In this document: piece by piece, positions 15,725 to 26,179 of the stretch | Layout: the number at the start of each line of letters is the position of its first letter | Numbering within the stretch: position 1 is the stretch's first letter | Assembly (NCBI GenBank): GCA_947494715.1 | Contig: CANLWG010000014.1 | Span: 1 to 64,000, forward strand | DNA length: 64,000 nucleotides | Direction of reading: 5' to 3' | DNA from: an uncultured Flavobacteriaceae bacterium | GTDB taxonomy: Bacteria; Bacteroidota; Bacteroidia; Flavobacteriales; Flavobacteriaceae | Made by a program: the position numbers and the translations under genes | The notes under the pieces: generated by a model | Told to the model about the DNA's origin: nothing | What the model saw: the letters and a program-made list of their open reading frames with translations, nothing else | Databases searched by the model: none

Positions 15725-18136
15725 CTATTTTGGGGCAAGCCGATCTCGTTCCATTTTATCGATTTCCCGTTGGTTGTCCTCCAATCTAAAATTCCCGAAA
15801 TTAATGGTAAGTCCCATACGGACATACTGTGTCTCAGGCCTTGCAAAATAGGTGTTGTCCTGATTAAGGTATCTGGAGGTAATTCTGCTGTTGAATTTAT
15901 TCAAAATATCATTGAACTGTAAACTAAGCAACATTCTTTTTTCCCAAAACGATTTTCTAAGCCCCAGTGTCAAGTTGGTACTTTCATCCTGTTGATACGA
16001 CCCTTGTAGAAACCCGGATAAATACGTGAGTCCCAATTCTCCCTTAAAAGTCCCATCCTTGGAGAGGGTAAGGTAGTTGGTAAGGTCTATATAAACACCA
16101 TCGACCTCATTCACGACAATTTGATTATCACTTTCCAAGGCTACAAAGGTTTCATCTTCATAAAAAATTGAAATATAGCTGTACAAATACCACCAATCCA
16201 ATACGGATTTGCCATAATTGAAATCCAACCCATAAGAGGTACTTTCCAATACATTTTGTGTTACATCCCTTAAAATCAAATTTTCGTTGTCCTGAAAGCT
16301 CAAAGTAGAAATGTAACGGCCATTATCCCGGTAATAGACATCAAAGAAATATTCGCCCTTCAACGTGTAATTAACATTAAAGTTATTGCTGAAGCTGGGA
16401 ACCAGTTCCGGATTACCTTCGATAAAATTATTTTCGTTGATAAAATATCTAAACGGATTTAAATCCTCATATCTTGGCCTGTTTACCTTTCGTGAGTAAT
16501 CAAAGGCAAAACTATGATTGTCATTTGACGTGTACAGGACATAAAATGAAGGGAAAAGCTCAAAATACTCCAAATTATTAATTTCGGAAAGGGTCTGTGA
16601 AAAACCAGAACTCTGGGTATGTTCCGCACGTAATCCCGATTTTACACTCCATTTTTCCCAGTCCTTGGACAAATCCAAATAGGCAGCATATACCTTCTCA
16701 TCATATAGATAATTATCCGATAGTCCGGCGTTCGGCGTCGGGACATTGTTTAAGATATCAAAGTATTCCTGCCCACTTTCAGAGTCGATAAAAGATCCTT
16801 TTATGCCTGTCTCAAGATTAACAGTTCCCAAAGTGGACGTTAAATCCGCTTGGGCGGTATAAATCTTTACGGTCTGATCTGCCTCTGTAAAGAATGAAAA
16901 CCTACGGATAAACTGCCCTTGAGGGTCAAAATAATCAGATTGTGCATCTTGGGTCCTATCCAAGCTAAACCGGGTATAATGACCATTCAATTTAAAATTT
17001 CCGTAATTTTTAAAGTTATGGGTATAGGTCAAATCCCCAGAAAAATTATATTGGTTTTCCAACAAGTCGCTTTTTGTGGTAAAGGTGGAATCCAAAACGC
17101 GCTGGTTGTCCCGAATTTCTGTTCGCTGAAAATTGTCGAAGCTTTTATCCGGGGATTTTAAAAAGGAACCGGCAAAACTTATCTCGTTTCTGGAGTCAAG
17201 CGTATAATCCACATTCAGGAGTGCATTGTGCGTCGTTACCCTGGTAATTCTGTCATAATCCGTGTCCCACCTCGAAAAAATGCCATCGGAATCGATAAAA
17301 TTGATTTGGTTATCCAAAGCTTTATAATCCTTCCTAGGCCCTATGGAGTATGAGGCAAAAATGTTTAGCTTCTCGGTTTTATAGAAATGGGATGTGCCCA
17401 AGGTATATTTAGGGAAAACCGCCTGTGTATAACTGCTATTGACATTCCCCTTGTACCCAAGGGATATGTTTTTGCTGGTCACAATATTAATGACCGGTCC
17501 GCCCTCCGCATCATATCTTGCAGGAGGATTATTGATAATTTCAACGGATTTTATATGCTGTCCCGGATAATTCTCCAATAGGTCCTTGAGCTCACTGGTA
17601 GCAAGGTGAGACCTTCGGTCATTGATGTACACCACTGCTTGTTGATTGCGAACCTGGAGTTCCTCTTGCACCGTAATGATACCCGGAGTCCGTTGTAGGA
17701 CTTCCCAGGAGCTTCCTTGGGATACCACTGTGTTCTCAACGTTGAAGACTAAACGGTCCGCTTTTCGTTCAATTACCGGTTGTTTGGAGGTAACGACTAC
17801 TTCTTGCAAAACTTCAACATTTTGATCAATAATCAACGCTCCAATTTTAACATCCTTTGAAATGTCGATCCCAACTGTCCTTGAAACATTTCCAATATAA
17901 CTTGCCCTTAGAAGATAAATTCCTGGAGATATATCGTTTAAGACAAACCGGCCTTTCTCATCTGCGGAGGTCCCTTTTGAAATCGTAGAATCCGATGGTT
18001 GTAAAAGAAAAACATTGGCGTAGGATACAATTTGGCCATTCCCGTCCCTGACCATTCCGGAAACGGAATGCATCTGTGCTATGAACGGAACAGGACACAA
18101 CAGAAACAATATCAAAAGAAGGGATACACGTCTCAC
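15725..18136 (-). CDS. TonB-dependent-receptor-like outer-membrane barrel protein
   Basis: An 803-residue protein with a signal peptide (about 1-20), a carboxypeptidase-regulatory-like beta-sandwich (about 24-105: V-S-G-M-V-R-D-G-N-G through S-Y-I-G), a plug-like region (L-Q-E-V-V-V-T-S-K to about 220) and a long C-terminal barrel with alternating aromatic strands (OMP_b-brl_3 type). Such proteins resemble SusC-type receptors, but there is no SusD partner and no clear TonB box, so peptide, metal or small-molecule uptake is possible. It is monocistronic, with its own promoter at 18157-18190. Confidence 0.85.
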   Translation of the reverse strand: MRRVSLLLILFLLCPVPFIAQMHSVSGMVRDGNGQIVSYANVFLLQPSDSTISKGTSADEKGRFVLNDISPGIYLLRASYIGNVSRTVGIDISKDVKIGALIIDQNVEVLQEVVVTSKQPVIERKADRLVFNVENTVVSQGSSWEVLQRTPGIITVQEELQVRNQQAVVYINDRRSHLATSELKDLLENYPGQHIKSVEIINNPPARYDAEGGPVINIVTSKNISLGYKGNVNSSYTQAVFPKYTLGTSHFYKTEKLNIFASYSIGPRKDYKALDNQINFIDSDGIFSRWDTDYDRITRVTTHNALLNVDYTLDSRNEISFAGSFLKSPDKSFDNFQRTEIRDNQRVLDSTFTTKSDLLENQYNFSGDLTYTHNFKNYGNFKLNGHYTRFSLDRTQDAQSDYFDPQGQFIRRFSFFTEADQTVKIYTAQADLTSTLGTVNLETGIKGSFIDSESGQEYFDILNNVPTPNAGLSDNYLYDEKVYAAYLDLSKDWEKWSVKSGLRAEHTQSSGFSQTLSEINNLEYFELFPSFYVLYTSNDNHSFAFDYSRKVNRPRYEDLNPFRYFINENNFIEGNPELVPSFSNNFNVNYTLKGEYFFDVYYRDNGRYISTLSFQDNENLILRDVTQNVLESTSYGLDFNYGKSVLDWWYLYSYISIFYEDETFVALESDNQIVVNEVDGVYIDLTNYLTLSKDGTFKGELGLTYLSGFLQGSYQQDESTNLTLGLRKSFWEKRMLLSLQFNDILNKFNSRITSRYLNQDNTYFARPETQYVRMGLTINFGNFRLEDNQREIDKMERDRLAPK

Positions 18137-18156
18137 TTAAAGTTTGGGTTGAATAT

Positions 18157-18190
18157 CAAATCTACTAAAATATTGTGCTCTACTTGACAA
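18157..18190 (-). promoter_or_regulatory. Candidate promoter of the outer-membrane barrel gene
   Basis: On the minus strand TTG (18190-18188), 23 bases, then TAGATTTG (18164-18157), 20 bases before the start codon. Confidence 0.55.
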
Positions 18191-18277
18191 AAAATAGAAT
18201 CTTTTGTACCCTTTGTAAGTGGTCTACAAACCCTTTAATTAATATGGAACGCATGAATTAAGCTGTACAAATTAAGC

Positions 18278-18285
18278 TATATTTG
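18278..18285 (+). promoter_or_regulatory. -7 element upstream of lepA
   Basis: TATATTTG is a perfect match to TAnnTTTG. It lies about 85 bp before the lepA start. No clear TTG is found at the usual distance. Confidence 0.4.
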
Positions 18286-18369
18286 CACCTGCTTAAGGTT
18301 CTTTGTTGCCTACTAAAACAGAAAGGAAGAGTATCCCAAAAACAACCCGATAATTAGGGAATAGTATAA

Positions 18370-20166
18370 ATGAAGCACATCAGAAACTTCTGTATCATCG
18401 CCCATATAGACCATGGTAAAAGCACCTTGGCGGATCGGTTATTGGACTTTACGGGATCGGTTACGGAGCGTGAAAAAAAGGAGCAATTGCTGGATAATAT
18501 GGATTTGGAGCGCGAACGCGGCATAACCATTAAAAGCCATGCCATCCAGATGGAATATACCTACGAAGGCGAAGAATATATTTTAAATTTGATAGACACC
18601 CCAGGCCATGTAGATTTTTCCTATGAAGTTTCACGGTCCATTGCGGCCTGTGAAGGGGCACTTTTAGTGGTGGATGCCGCCCAGAGCATCCAGGCACAAA
18701 CCATAAGCAATCTATATTTGGCATTGGAAAATGACCTTGAGATTATCCCAGTTTTGAATAAAGTGGATCTTCCAAGTGCCAATCCGGAGGAAGTAATCGA
18801 TGATATCGTAGACCTATTGGGTTGTAAGCCCGAAGAAGTGATTCCCGCAAGTGCAAAGACCGGAATTGGAATAAAGGACATTCTGAATGCGGTAATTGAA
18901 CGCATTCCGGCCCCGGAAGGTAATCCGAACGAGCCCTTGCAAGCCTTGGTCTTTGATTCGGTGTACAATCCTTTTCGTGGGGTAGAGACCTATTTCAGGG
19001 TTATTCATGGTGAAATAAAAAAAGGACAAAAAATAAAGTTCGTGGCTACGGACAAAGACTATTTTGCCGATGAGGTTGGGACTTTGAAGTTGACCCAGCA
19101 TCCCAGACAAATTATAAAAGCAGGTGATGTAGGCTATTTGATTACGGGGATAAAGGATGCCCGTGAGGTAAAAGTGGGTGATACCATCACCGATGCCGCT
19201 AACCCTACCAAAAATGCCATTGCGGGTTTTGAAGATGTAAAACCGATGGTCTTCGCAGGAATCTATCCCGTAGACACCGAGGATTTTGAGGAATTACGCT
19301 CTTCCATGGAAAAATTACAATTGAACGATGCCTCTCTGGTCTTTACCCCGGAAAGTAGCGCGGCCTTAGGCTTTGGTTTTCGTTGTGGATTCTTGGGCAT
19401 GCTCCACATGGAAATAATTCAAGAGCGTTTGGAGCGTGAGTTTGATATGACGGTCATTACCACAGTGCCTAATGTAAGCTACCATGCCTTTATCACAAAG
19501 GATAGGGAAATGCCAATCATCGTAAACAACCCTACGGATTTGCCGGATCCTTCTACTCTAGATCGGGTTGAGGAGCCCTACATTAAAGCCACTATAATCA
19601 CCAAGTCCGATTTCGTAGGTAACGTTATGAGTCTTTGTATAGAAAAACGGGGGCAAATCACCAATCAGACCTATTTGACCACGGAGCGTGTAGAATTGAC
19701 CTTTGATATGCCTTTAGCGGAAATTGTATTTGATTTTTACGATCGCCTAAAAACTGTTTCCAAAGGATATGCCTCGTTCGATTATGCCCCAATAGGCTTG
19801 CGGGTCTCCAAATTGGTACGCGTGGATATTCTCTTGAACGCCCAACCTGTAGATGCTCTATCCGCGTTGATCCATTTTGACAATGCGCAGCACATTGGAA
19901 AAAAAATGTGCGAAAAATTAAAGGAACTTATCCCAAGACAGCAATTTGATATCCCGATACAGGCGGCCATAGGATCCAAAATTATTTCACGAGAAACCAT
20001 CAAAGCACTTAGAAAAGATGTTACCGCCAAATGCTATGGTGGTGACATTTCCCGTAAACGAAAGCTGTTGGAAAAACAGAAAAAAGGGAAAAAGCGTATG
20101 CGGCAGGTAGGCAATGTGGAAATTCCGCAACAAGCATTTATGGCCGTCTTGAAGTTGAACGACTAG
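18370..20166 (+). CDS. lepA: Elongation factor 4 (LepA)
   Basis: 598 residues, the normal length. The GTPase domain shows A-H-I-D-H-G-K-S-T (G1), R-G-I-T-I-K (G2), D-T-P-G-H-V-D-F (G3) and N-K-V-D-L (G4). The LepA-specific C-terminal domain follows, ending in [10 protein letters not shown]-x-G-K-K-R-M-R and [10 protein letters not shown]. It acts on the ribosome during translation and initiation under stress. The ATG at 18370 gives the standard start [17 protein letters not shown]. Confidence 0.97.
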   Translation: MKHIRNFCIIAHIDHGKSTLADRLLDFTGSVTEREKKEQLLDNMDLERERGITIKSHAIQMEYTYEGEEYILNLIDTPGHVDFSYEVSRSIAACEGALLVVDAAQSIQAQTISNLYLALENDLEIIPVLNKVDLPSANPEEVIDDIVDLLGCKPEEVIPASAKTGIGIKDILNAVIERIPAPEGNPNEPLQALVFDSVYNPFRGVETYFRVIHGEIKKGQKIKFVATDKDYFADEVGTLKLTQHPRQIIKAGDVGYLITGIKDAREVKVGDTITDAANPTKNAIAGFEDVKPMVFAGIYPVDTEDFEELRSSMEKLQLNDASLVFTPESSAALGFGFRCGFLGMLHMEIIQERLEREFDMTVITTVPNVSYHAFITKDREMPIIVNNPTDLPDPSTLDRVEEPYIKATIITKSDFVGNVMSLCIEKRGQITNQTYLTTERVELTFDMPLAEIVFDFYDRLKTVSKGYASFDYAPIGLRVSKLVRVDILLNAQPVDALSALIHFDNAQHIGKKMCEKLKELIPRQQFDIPIQAAIGSKIISRETIKALRKDVTAKCYGGDISRKRKLLEKQKKGKKRMRQVGNVEIPQQAFMAVLKLND

Positions 20167-20303
20167 GTAATTGCTCCCAACTTCTGATTTTTGAATCTTA
20201 CAACATGTTTGGTGTTTTTGCCAACATTTAACATTGTAAATCGCAATTTTTGTCCGGAATCACTGTTCTCAATGAACAAAATTTAAATTCATGTTCCCCA
20301 ATC

Positions 20304-20537
20304 ATGACCACTTATATCGCACAATTTACAGCAAAGCATCGGCTTATTCAAATCGAGCAAAACTCCATATTTACCTGGAGACAGGAAGGTGGTGAAATAG
20401 ACGAATCCTTATTGGAAGACAAAATAAGACGGGAGTCCTCAATACATTTTTATCGAATGGTTGCCGGAGGTAATTACGAAATATCTCCTGAGGATATTTC
20501 CATTACCACTTGGAAAGTTCAGCCTTTCTCCGGATAA
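20304..20537 (+). CDS. Small conserved-looking protein of unknown function
   Basis: 77 residues when started at the ATG at 20304; a TTG at 20250 would add 18 residues that look uncoded. Beta-rich with a central acidic helix (EIDESLLEDKIRRES). No family recognised. It sits 45 bp upstream of the glycoside hydrolase gene on the same strand and may share its transcript. Confidence 0.45.
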   Translation: MTTYIAQFTAKHRLIQIEQNSIFTWRQEGGEIDESLLEDKIRRESSIHFYRMVAGGNYEISPEDISITTWKVQPFSG

Positions 20538-20582
20538 CAGTGCCGCTGTTTTTTCATAACTTCATACCTCAAAGTAATTGGT

Positions 20583-22226
20583 ATGAAATTCCCATTAGTA
20601 CTTGTTTTCCAAACTCTCTTCGCTATTATCTTAAATGCCCAAGAGGAGCAACAACACGTCCAGCAGTGGACTACACATGAAATAACTCTAAAATCGGAGT
20701 TGAACTATGAAAACCCGTATGGGCATGTTGAGGTTTGGGCCGTTTTTACCAACCAAAATAATGACTCACTAAAAAGGCCTGCGTTTTGGGATGGGGGCAA
20801 CACGTGGAAAATACGGTTCGCTCCACCCGACGCCGATAAAGTTTGGCAGTGGAAATCATATGCCTCGGACAACATGGATATCGGTCTGCATGGCAAAACG
20901 GGAAGTTTAGTTTCCGTTCCCTATTCCGGAGAGAACAACCTTTTGGCAAATGGACTTCTCAAAATATCCAAAGGATATCGTAATGTTGTTCATCAATCCG
21001 GAAAATCATTTTTGGTAGTGGCCGATACGCCTTGGGGCATTCCTTTTAGGGCTACCGAAGAGCAAGTAGAAATCTATGCCAAGGATAGGCAAGAAAAGGG
21101 CTTCAACTCAGCCCTCATGATGACGCTTCAGCCCGATATGAAGGCCGAAGGACCCAACGCGCGCAATACAGATCAAGGTTTTAAACGTGCGTTCCAGGAT
21201 TTATCGGAAGGCCATATCAATCAAATGAACCCTGATTATTTTCAATATTATGATGGTCTTATCCAAATTCTTTTGGACCATGAAATAGTTCCGGTCTATC
21301 AGCCTGTTTTTCATGGTTTCGGTTGGAAGGGAAAACAGGTTCTGGGCACAAAAATAGATCCGGATGAGTATGTGCGCTATGTAAAATATTTATTGGCACG
21401 CTATGGAAGCTATCCGGCATTTTGGTTGATTGCCGGGGATCATGATGCCAATGATCCCGGAGTAAAGGAAAGTGGGGAAATGCTTCAGCTTTGGGATAGC
21501 TACCAACAACCCACTGGTCTGCATTACAACCCATGTGATGATTATATTGCCACATGGGCCAAAAATGATCCGGACAAACATTGTATGCATTACAACAAGA
21601 CCCATCACGCAGAGAAGTGGCTGGATTTTCAATGGGCCCAATCCGGACACAATGATAAGCACCTATACCACAAAGTAGAGCGAATGTACCAAAACCTCCC
21701 TACCAAGGCAGTGGCCAATGGAGAGCCTACCTATGAAGGAATGAACGCAGGCCAAAACGGACTCGGTTGGTGGCAAGGCGAAGAGGCTTGGATGCAGCTT
21801 ATGCATGGTGGAACTATGGGCGTGGTTTACGGCGCGGCCAGTCTTTGGCAATGGAAAGTTACACCTAACGAAGAAGGGTGGGGGGCCTGGACGGACCAGC
21901 CTTTGTCCTGGGAAGGAGCCCTGAAGCTAAAAGGTTCGGAATATGTTGGCCTAGTTGGAAAAATACTCCATGGACTTGATATAACGGATATCCAAAAAAG
22001 ATGGGATTTGACCAACGGTAAGCCCTTATTGGCCAAAGAGGGTCTGCTGTATATTTCCTATTTGAATGAAGGTGGGGAAATTCAAATTCCAAATGTTCCC
22101 GATACCTTAAATTATAGATGGGTAAATCCTAAAACGGGAAATGTAAAACAATTTGGTAAGGCCACTAAAACAACTTTCAAAGCACCAAGTAAAAACCCTT
22201 GGGTCCTTATCATTGCCGAGAACTGA
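20583..22226 (+). CDS. Secreted DUF5060/DUF4038 glycoside hydrolase (apiosidase-like)
   Basis: A 547-residue protein with a signal peptide (residues 1-19), an N-terminal DUF5060 beta-sandwich (about 30-95: V-E-V-W-A-V-F-T, R-P-A-F-W-D-G-G, W-K-I-R-F-A-P), then a DUF4038 TIM barrel beginning G-K-S-F-L-V-V-A-D-T-P-W. The NGEPTYEG segment with E381 is a likely catalytic glutamate, and W-L-I-A-G-D-H-D is near the other catalytic strand. DUF4038 includes the apiosidases of family GH140, but also other activities. The C-terminal beta domain (about 460-547) is usual. It overlaps the antiporter gene end by 17 bp, convergently. Confidence 0.85.
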   Translation: MKFPLVLVFQTLFAIILNAQEEQQHVQQWTTHEITLKSELNYENPYGHVEVWAVFTNQNNDSLKRPAFWDGGNTWKIRFAPPDADKVWQWKSYASDNMDIGLHGKTGSLVSVPYSGENNLLANGLLKISKGYRNVVHQSGKSFLVVADTPWGIPFRATEEQVEIYAKDRQEKGFNSALMMTLQPDMKAEGPNARNTDQGFKRAFQDLSEGHINQMNPDYFQYYDGLIQILLDHEIVPVYQPVFHGFGWKGKQVLGTKIDPDEYVRYVKYLLARYGSYPAFWLIAGDHDANDPGVKESGEMLQLWDSYQQPTGLHYNPCDDYIATWAKNDPDKHCMHYNKTHHAEKWLDFQWAQSGHNDKHLYHKVERMYQNLPTKAVANGEPTYEGMNAGQNGLGWWQGEEAWMQLMHGGTMGVVYGAASLWQWKVTPNEEGWGAWTDQPLSWEGALKLKGSEYVGLVGKILHGLDITDIQKRWDLTNGKPLLAKEGLLYISYLNEGGEIQIPNVPDTLNYRWVNPKTGNVKQFGKATKTTFKAPSKNPWVLIIAEN

Positions 22227-24066
22227 CCCCAACAACACTTGGTTCGGCATCAAACTTCTTACCCAGATAGGCCAATTTGTATCCCTTTTTTACATCGTTG
22301 AATTCTTTGCTAAAGGATGATATGATTCGGAGATTACCGTCCGGTGTCTTCAAGAAAATGGGGACAATGTGCTTATCCGCCTTGGTAATCTCAATAAGAC
22401 CTTCATAATGTTCCTGATCCTTAAGGTCTATTTCTTGAATGGCAGGATATTCCCTTGCCGTTTCCATAAGTTTAATGAAATCATCCGTATGTGAAAAAAG
22501 CCCTTCTTTAGGGCTGCTCTCGGGGTCGTTCATCTCATCGGTATTCACTAGACGAAACGATCCATTCTCACCAAATTGCTTTTTGAACTTTTCAATGGCA
22601 TATTTATTAATATCCGAGTTACCGGTCAAAGCCATTAAATAACCCACATCGTTCAACTCAATATTATCCGTAAGCGTATCCGAAAAAATATCGGCGACCA
22701 TAGCTTCGAGACCCGATTTTTTGGCCTTTTCTATATTGGTCTGGTTATTGTCTATGAGCACTACATGTCTATTGTTCTTTTGTAGGTAGTTGGCAATGAG
22801 TCTGGAGAATTTGGACGACCCAATAATTAGGATGCCTTCGGATTTCGTAAGGAAAACACCGGCTAGTTTGGCAAAAAGTCGTGCAGTGGTGGCATTCAGC
22901 AATACGGTCCCCAAGACGATCATAAATACCAAAGGCGTAATATATTCCGCTCCGGGTTCCCCACGAAAAATAAGTTTAGATCCAAAAAGTGAGGCGATAC
23001 CAGCTGCTACGATACCCCGTGGCCCCACCCAACCGATGAACATCTTTTCATTTAATCGCAAATTGGATCCCAAAGTGCTCAAATAAACGCCTAAAGGTCT
23101 TATGACAAAAACGATAATCAAGAAAAGGGCGGCCGTTTTCCAGTTGTATATCAGCTCCATGTCGGAGACATTTATGTTCGCGGCCAAAAGAATAAAAAGA
23201 ATGGATATCAAAAGAACGCTTAAAGACTCCTTAAAATAAAGTAGCTCCTTTAGATTTGGAAGATCCATGTTCCCCATGACCATACCCATGACCACAACAG
23301 CCAAAAGCCCGGATTCATGTGCAAAAATGTCGGATTCAACAAAAACCAATAGCACTACGGACAATGAGACGACGTTCAGTAAATAATGGGGTATAAAATT
23401 CTTTTTAATGGCAAAGGCCAAGCCATGGGCAAATGTAAACCCGAAGGTAAACCCAAAAAGCAGAATCTTACCAAACTCCACCAATGCTGTTTTCGTAAAT
23501 GCCTGTCCTTCACCTACACTTATAAATTCAAACACCAAAACGGCGACCAAGGCCCCAATAGGGTCTATCAGAATACCTTCCCATTTTAGAACAGCGGATA
23601 AATCCTTTTTTAGGGGAATATTCCTCAGAATCGGAGTAATAACCGTTGGTCCGGTAACAATAATCAATGAAGAGAACAAAAATGAAATTTGCCAACTTAA
23701 ATCAAAAATGTAATGAGCCGCCAGGCCTGCACCAAAAAAGGTCACGGCCGAGCCTAACGTAATCAATTTCGTGATTACCGGTCCTACGTTTCTAATCTCG
23801 GAACGTTTTAGGGTCAACCCCCCTTCAAAAAGGATAATGCTTATGGCCAAGGAAACAAAATAATACAGCCCATCACCAGGAAAAAGTCCATTCTTCCCAT
23901 TCCAAATCGGTTCGATTAGCTTAGTGCCATCTTCGGTAAACAAGGTAGCAATAGGACCCACTAAAAGACCAATAAGAATCAACGGAAGGATAGCTGGCAA
24001 TTTTAGACGCCAAGCCACCCATTGGGCAATGATTCCGAGTATGATAATCCCTGCAAGTTCTAGCAT
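22210..24066 (-). CDS. Cation:proton antiporter (CPA1/NhaP type) with a TrkA-N domain
   Basis: A 618-residue inner-membrane protein with about 12 transmembrane helices in residues 1-390. The core has T-G-P-T-V-I-T-P-I-L, the I-D-P-I-G-A segment and G-P-R-G-I-V-A-A-G-I, characteristic of the CPA1 group. An RCK/TrkA-N nucleotide-binding domain follows (about 395-510, G-S-S-K-F-S-R-L-I-A-N-Y-L then D-N-N-Q-T-N), then a TrkA-C-like tail. It exchanges Na+ or K+ for protons and suits a marine life. Single gene. Confidence 0.88.
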   Translation of the reverse strand: MLELAGIIILGIIAQWVAWRLKLPAILPLILIGLLVGPIATLFTEDGTKLIEPIWNGKNGLFPGDGLYYFVSLAISIILFEGGLTLKRSEIRNVGPVITKLITLGSAVTFFGAGLAAHYIFDLSWQISFLFSSLIIVTGPTVITPILRNIPLKKDLSAVLKWEGILIDPIGALVAVLVFEFISVGEGQAFTKTALVEFGKILLFGFTFGFTFAHGLAFAIKKNFIPHYLLNVVSLSVVLLVFVESDIFAHESGLLAVVVMGMVMGNMDLPNLKELLYFKESLSVLLISILFILLAANINVSDMELIYNWKTAALFLIIVFVIRPLGVYLSTLGSNLRLNEKMFIGWVGPRGIVAAGIASLFGSKLIFRGEPGAEYITPLVFMIVLGTVLLNATTARLFAKLAGVFLTKSEGILIIGSSKFSRLIANYLQKNNRHVVLIDNNQTNIEKAKKSGLEAMVADIFSDTLTDNIELNDVGYLMALTGNSDINKYAIEKFKKQFGENGSFRLVNTDEMNDPESSPKEGLFSHTDDFIKLMETAREYPAIQEIDLKDQEHYEGLIEITKADKHIVPIFLKTPDGNLRIISSFSKEFNDVKKGYKLAYLGKKFDAEPSVVGVSSRQ

Positions 24067-24415
24067 TCAACCGGTTTTGGGCTAAAATACTAATTTATAT
24101 GGGAGGAAATCCATAAACTTTGTTGTCCGCACATTTAAAATCATAGGCCTGTTATCATGGTCCTAAGTAGAATCCCTTGTCCCATCATACACCTCCACGA
24201 AAGGAAAAATAAGGTCCCCTCTTCAAACATTTGGTTCTGTTAAAACACACGTATGTAGAGATGTCAAATCCGTTATCGGTATTTGTAGCAACCTATTATG
24301 CCGAAGTTTTCTATTTTTGGCATCACAAAAGTGCATACAGGGACATTTAAACATAAAAGACCAATCCCGTCCTAAAGAGAAGGCAAGGCAAAAACGGTCC
24401 GGAAAATTTATTTTG
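24067..24415. promoter_or_regulatory. Intergenic region upstream of the MBL/S8/M1 operon
   Basis: About 350 bp without a convincing gene. TATTTTTG at 24312-24319 matches the -7 consensus, with TTG at 24283-24285 (26 bases between, slightly long), and may drive the operon starting at 24416. Confidence 0.4.
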
Positions 24416-25276
24416 ATGAGAATTTACCCTATAGAAACGGGAAACTTTAAATTGGACGGTGGTGCCATGTTCGGGGTGGTGCCAAAATCACTTTGGAACA
24501 GGACCAACCCTGCAGATAGCAATAATATGATCGATATTGCAGCGCGAAGTCTCCTGATCGAAGATCATAATCAATTGACTTTGATAGACACGGGCATGGG
24601 CAATAAGCAATCCGACAAATTTTTTAGTTACTACTATCGCTGGGGCGATCATGGCCTTGACAAATCCCTAAAAAAGTTAGGGTTCCATCGAGACGACATT
24701 ACCGATGTTTTCCTCACCCATCTTCATTTTGACCATTGTGGCGGGTGTATTCAATGGAACAAAGACCGTACAGGCTATGAACCATCCTTTCAAAATGCGG
24801 TCTATTGGACCAATAAAAGGCATTGGGAATGGGCCATAAAACCTAATGATCGGGAAAAGGCCTCTTTTCTAAAAGAAAACCTTTTACCTATGGAAGAAAG
24901 TGGTCAGTTACAATTTGTCCGGCATGATAAAAGTAAATTCACTTCTCGCTCAGAGTTTGGTTTCGGCATCCTTTTTGTAGATGGACATACGGAAAAGCAA
25001 ATGATTCCACATATCAAGTACAAGGATAAAATTTTGATTTTCGCAGCCGACCTTATTCCCACGGTAGGCCATATTCCCTTACCCTATATAATGGGCTATG
25101 ATACCAGGCCGTTGCTTACGTTAAAGGAAAAGAAAAGTGTACTGGAAACGGCCACGGAAATGGGCTATTATTTATTCTTTGAACACGATGCGCATAATGA
25201 AATTTGTACCTTGCGCTCCACGGAAAAGGGGATACGGCTGGATAAAATATATAGGTTTGATGAAGTTTTTGATTAA
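24416..25276 (+). CDS. Metallo-beta-lactamase-fold hydrolase
   Basis: A 286-residue protein (ATG at 24416; a reading from 24317 adds a basic segment without family match). It has the zinc site T-H-L-H-F-D-H (H102, H104, D106, H107), I-D-T-G-M-G before it, and F-A-A-D-L-I-P and F-E-H-D as later ligands. It resembles lactonase-like MBL enzymes (AHL or other lactones); the substrate is not shown. The next gene overlaps its end by 17 bp, so the genes form one operon. Confidence 0.85.
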   Translation: MRIYPIETGNFKLDGGAMFGVVPKSLWNRTNPADSNNMIDIAARSLLIEDHNQLTLIDTGMGNKQSDKFFSYYYRWGDHGLDKSLKKLGFHRDDITDVFLTHLHFDHCGGCIQWNKDRTGYEPSFQNAVYWTNKRHWEWAIKPNDREKASFLKENLLPMEESGQLQFVRHDKSKFTSRSEFGFGILFVDGHTEKQMIPHIKYKDKILIFAADLIPTVGHIPLPYIMGYDTRPLLTLKEKKSVLETATEMGYYLFFEHDAHNEICTLRSTEKGIRLDKIYRFDEVFD

Positions 25277-26165
25277 GATTGTTTTTTCGATTTTATGCAT
25301 TTTCGGTCCCAAAGGGGCTATTTTTTCTTGTACCGCACAACAAATCAAAAGCAAGGATTTTACATCGGAATTTTTATTCACAAAAGGTATCGAAGGACCT
25401 GCAGTGGATAAGGATGGAATGCTCTATGCCGTCAACTTTAAGGAAGAAGGGACCATTGGGGTCGTGGATCAAAAAGGAAACAGCAGTATCTATATCAAAT
25501 TACCCGAAGGCAGCATCGGTAATGGCATCCGTTTTGATCTTGATGGGAATATGTATATCGCTGATTATGTTGGGCATAATGTCTATCAAATCAAAAAAAA
25601 ATCAATGGAGCCTATAGTTTGGGCACATAACCCCAATATGAGTCAGCCCAACGACTTGGCCATTGCGCCAAATGGAACCATTTATCTTAGTGATCCCAAT
25701 TGGGCGGAAAACACGGGTCGCATCTGGATGGTGAACAAATCAAGAAAAATCCAACTTCTAGAAGATAATATGGGTACCACTAACGGTATTGAGATAAGTC
25801 CTGATGGTAAAAATTTATATGTAAACGAATCTGTTCAACGTAATGTTTGGCGTTATGATATTCAGGATGACGGAACCATTGGTAATAAGACCAAGTTACT
25901 AGCTTTCAACGATTTTGGAATGGATGGTATGCGCTGTGATGAAAAAGGAAATTTATACATTACCCGTTATGGCAAGGGAACCGTGGCCATTGTATCACCA
26001 GATGGGGATATTCTTAAAGAAATACGTTTAAAAGGCAAGAAACCTTCCAATATTACCTTTGGAGGGAAGAACGGTAAAACCTGTTTCGTAACCATGGCGG
26101 GCCGTGGTTGTTTTGAAAAGTTCAAAGCACCGCACAAAGGAAATTATTATAATAAAGTACACTAA
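25260..26165 (+). CDS. Secreted SMP-30/gluconolactonase-like beta-propeller
   Basis: A 301-residue protein with a signal peptide (about 1-25) and a six-bladed SMP-30/LRE-like propeller: I-E-G-P-A-V-D near the start, N-G-I-R-F-D-L-D-G-N-M-Y-I-A-D-Y, Q-P-N-D-L-A-I-A-P-N-G, then G-I-E-I-S-P-D-G-K and G-M-D-G-M-R-C-D. These are the usual divalent-metal positions. It probably opens a sugar lactone or ester in the periplasm. The start overlaps the MBL gene, and the S8 peptidase gene begins 14 bp after its stop. Confidence 0.82.
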   Translation: MKFLIKIVFSILCIFGPKGAIFSCTAQQIKSKDFTSEFLFTKGIEGPAVDKDGMLYAVNFKEEGTIGVVDQKGNSSIYIKLPEGSIGNGIRFDLDGNMYIADYVGHNVYQIKKKSMEPIVWAHNPNMSQPNDLAIAPNGTIYLSDPNWAENTGRIWMVNKSRKIQLLEDNMGTTNGIEISPDGKNLYVNESVQRNVWRYDIQDDGTIGNKTKLLAFNDFGMDGMRCDEKGNLYITRYGKGTVAIVSPDGDILKEIRLKGKKPSNITFGGKNGKTCFVTMAGRGCFEKFKAPHKGNYYNKVH

Positions 26166-26179
26166 TTAAAATTGAGTAT

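Noticed and set aside
15725-18136. SusC of a polysaccharide utilisation locus
   Set aside because: No SusD-like gene or glycan hydrolase beside it; the N-terminal and barrel features fit OMP_b-brl_3-type proteins better.
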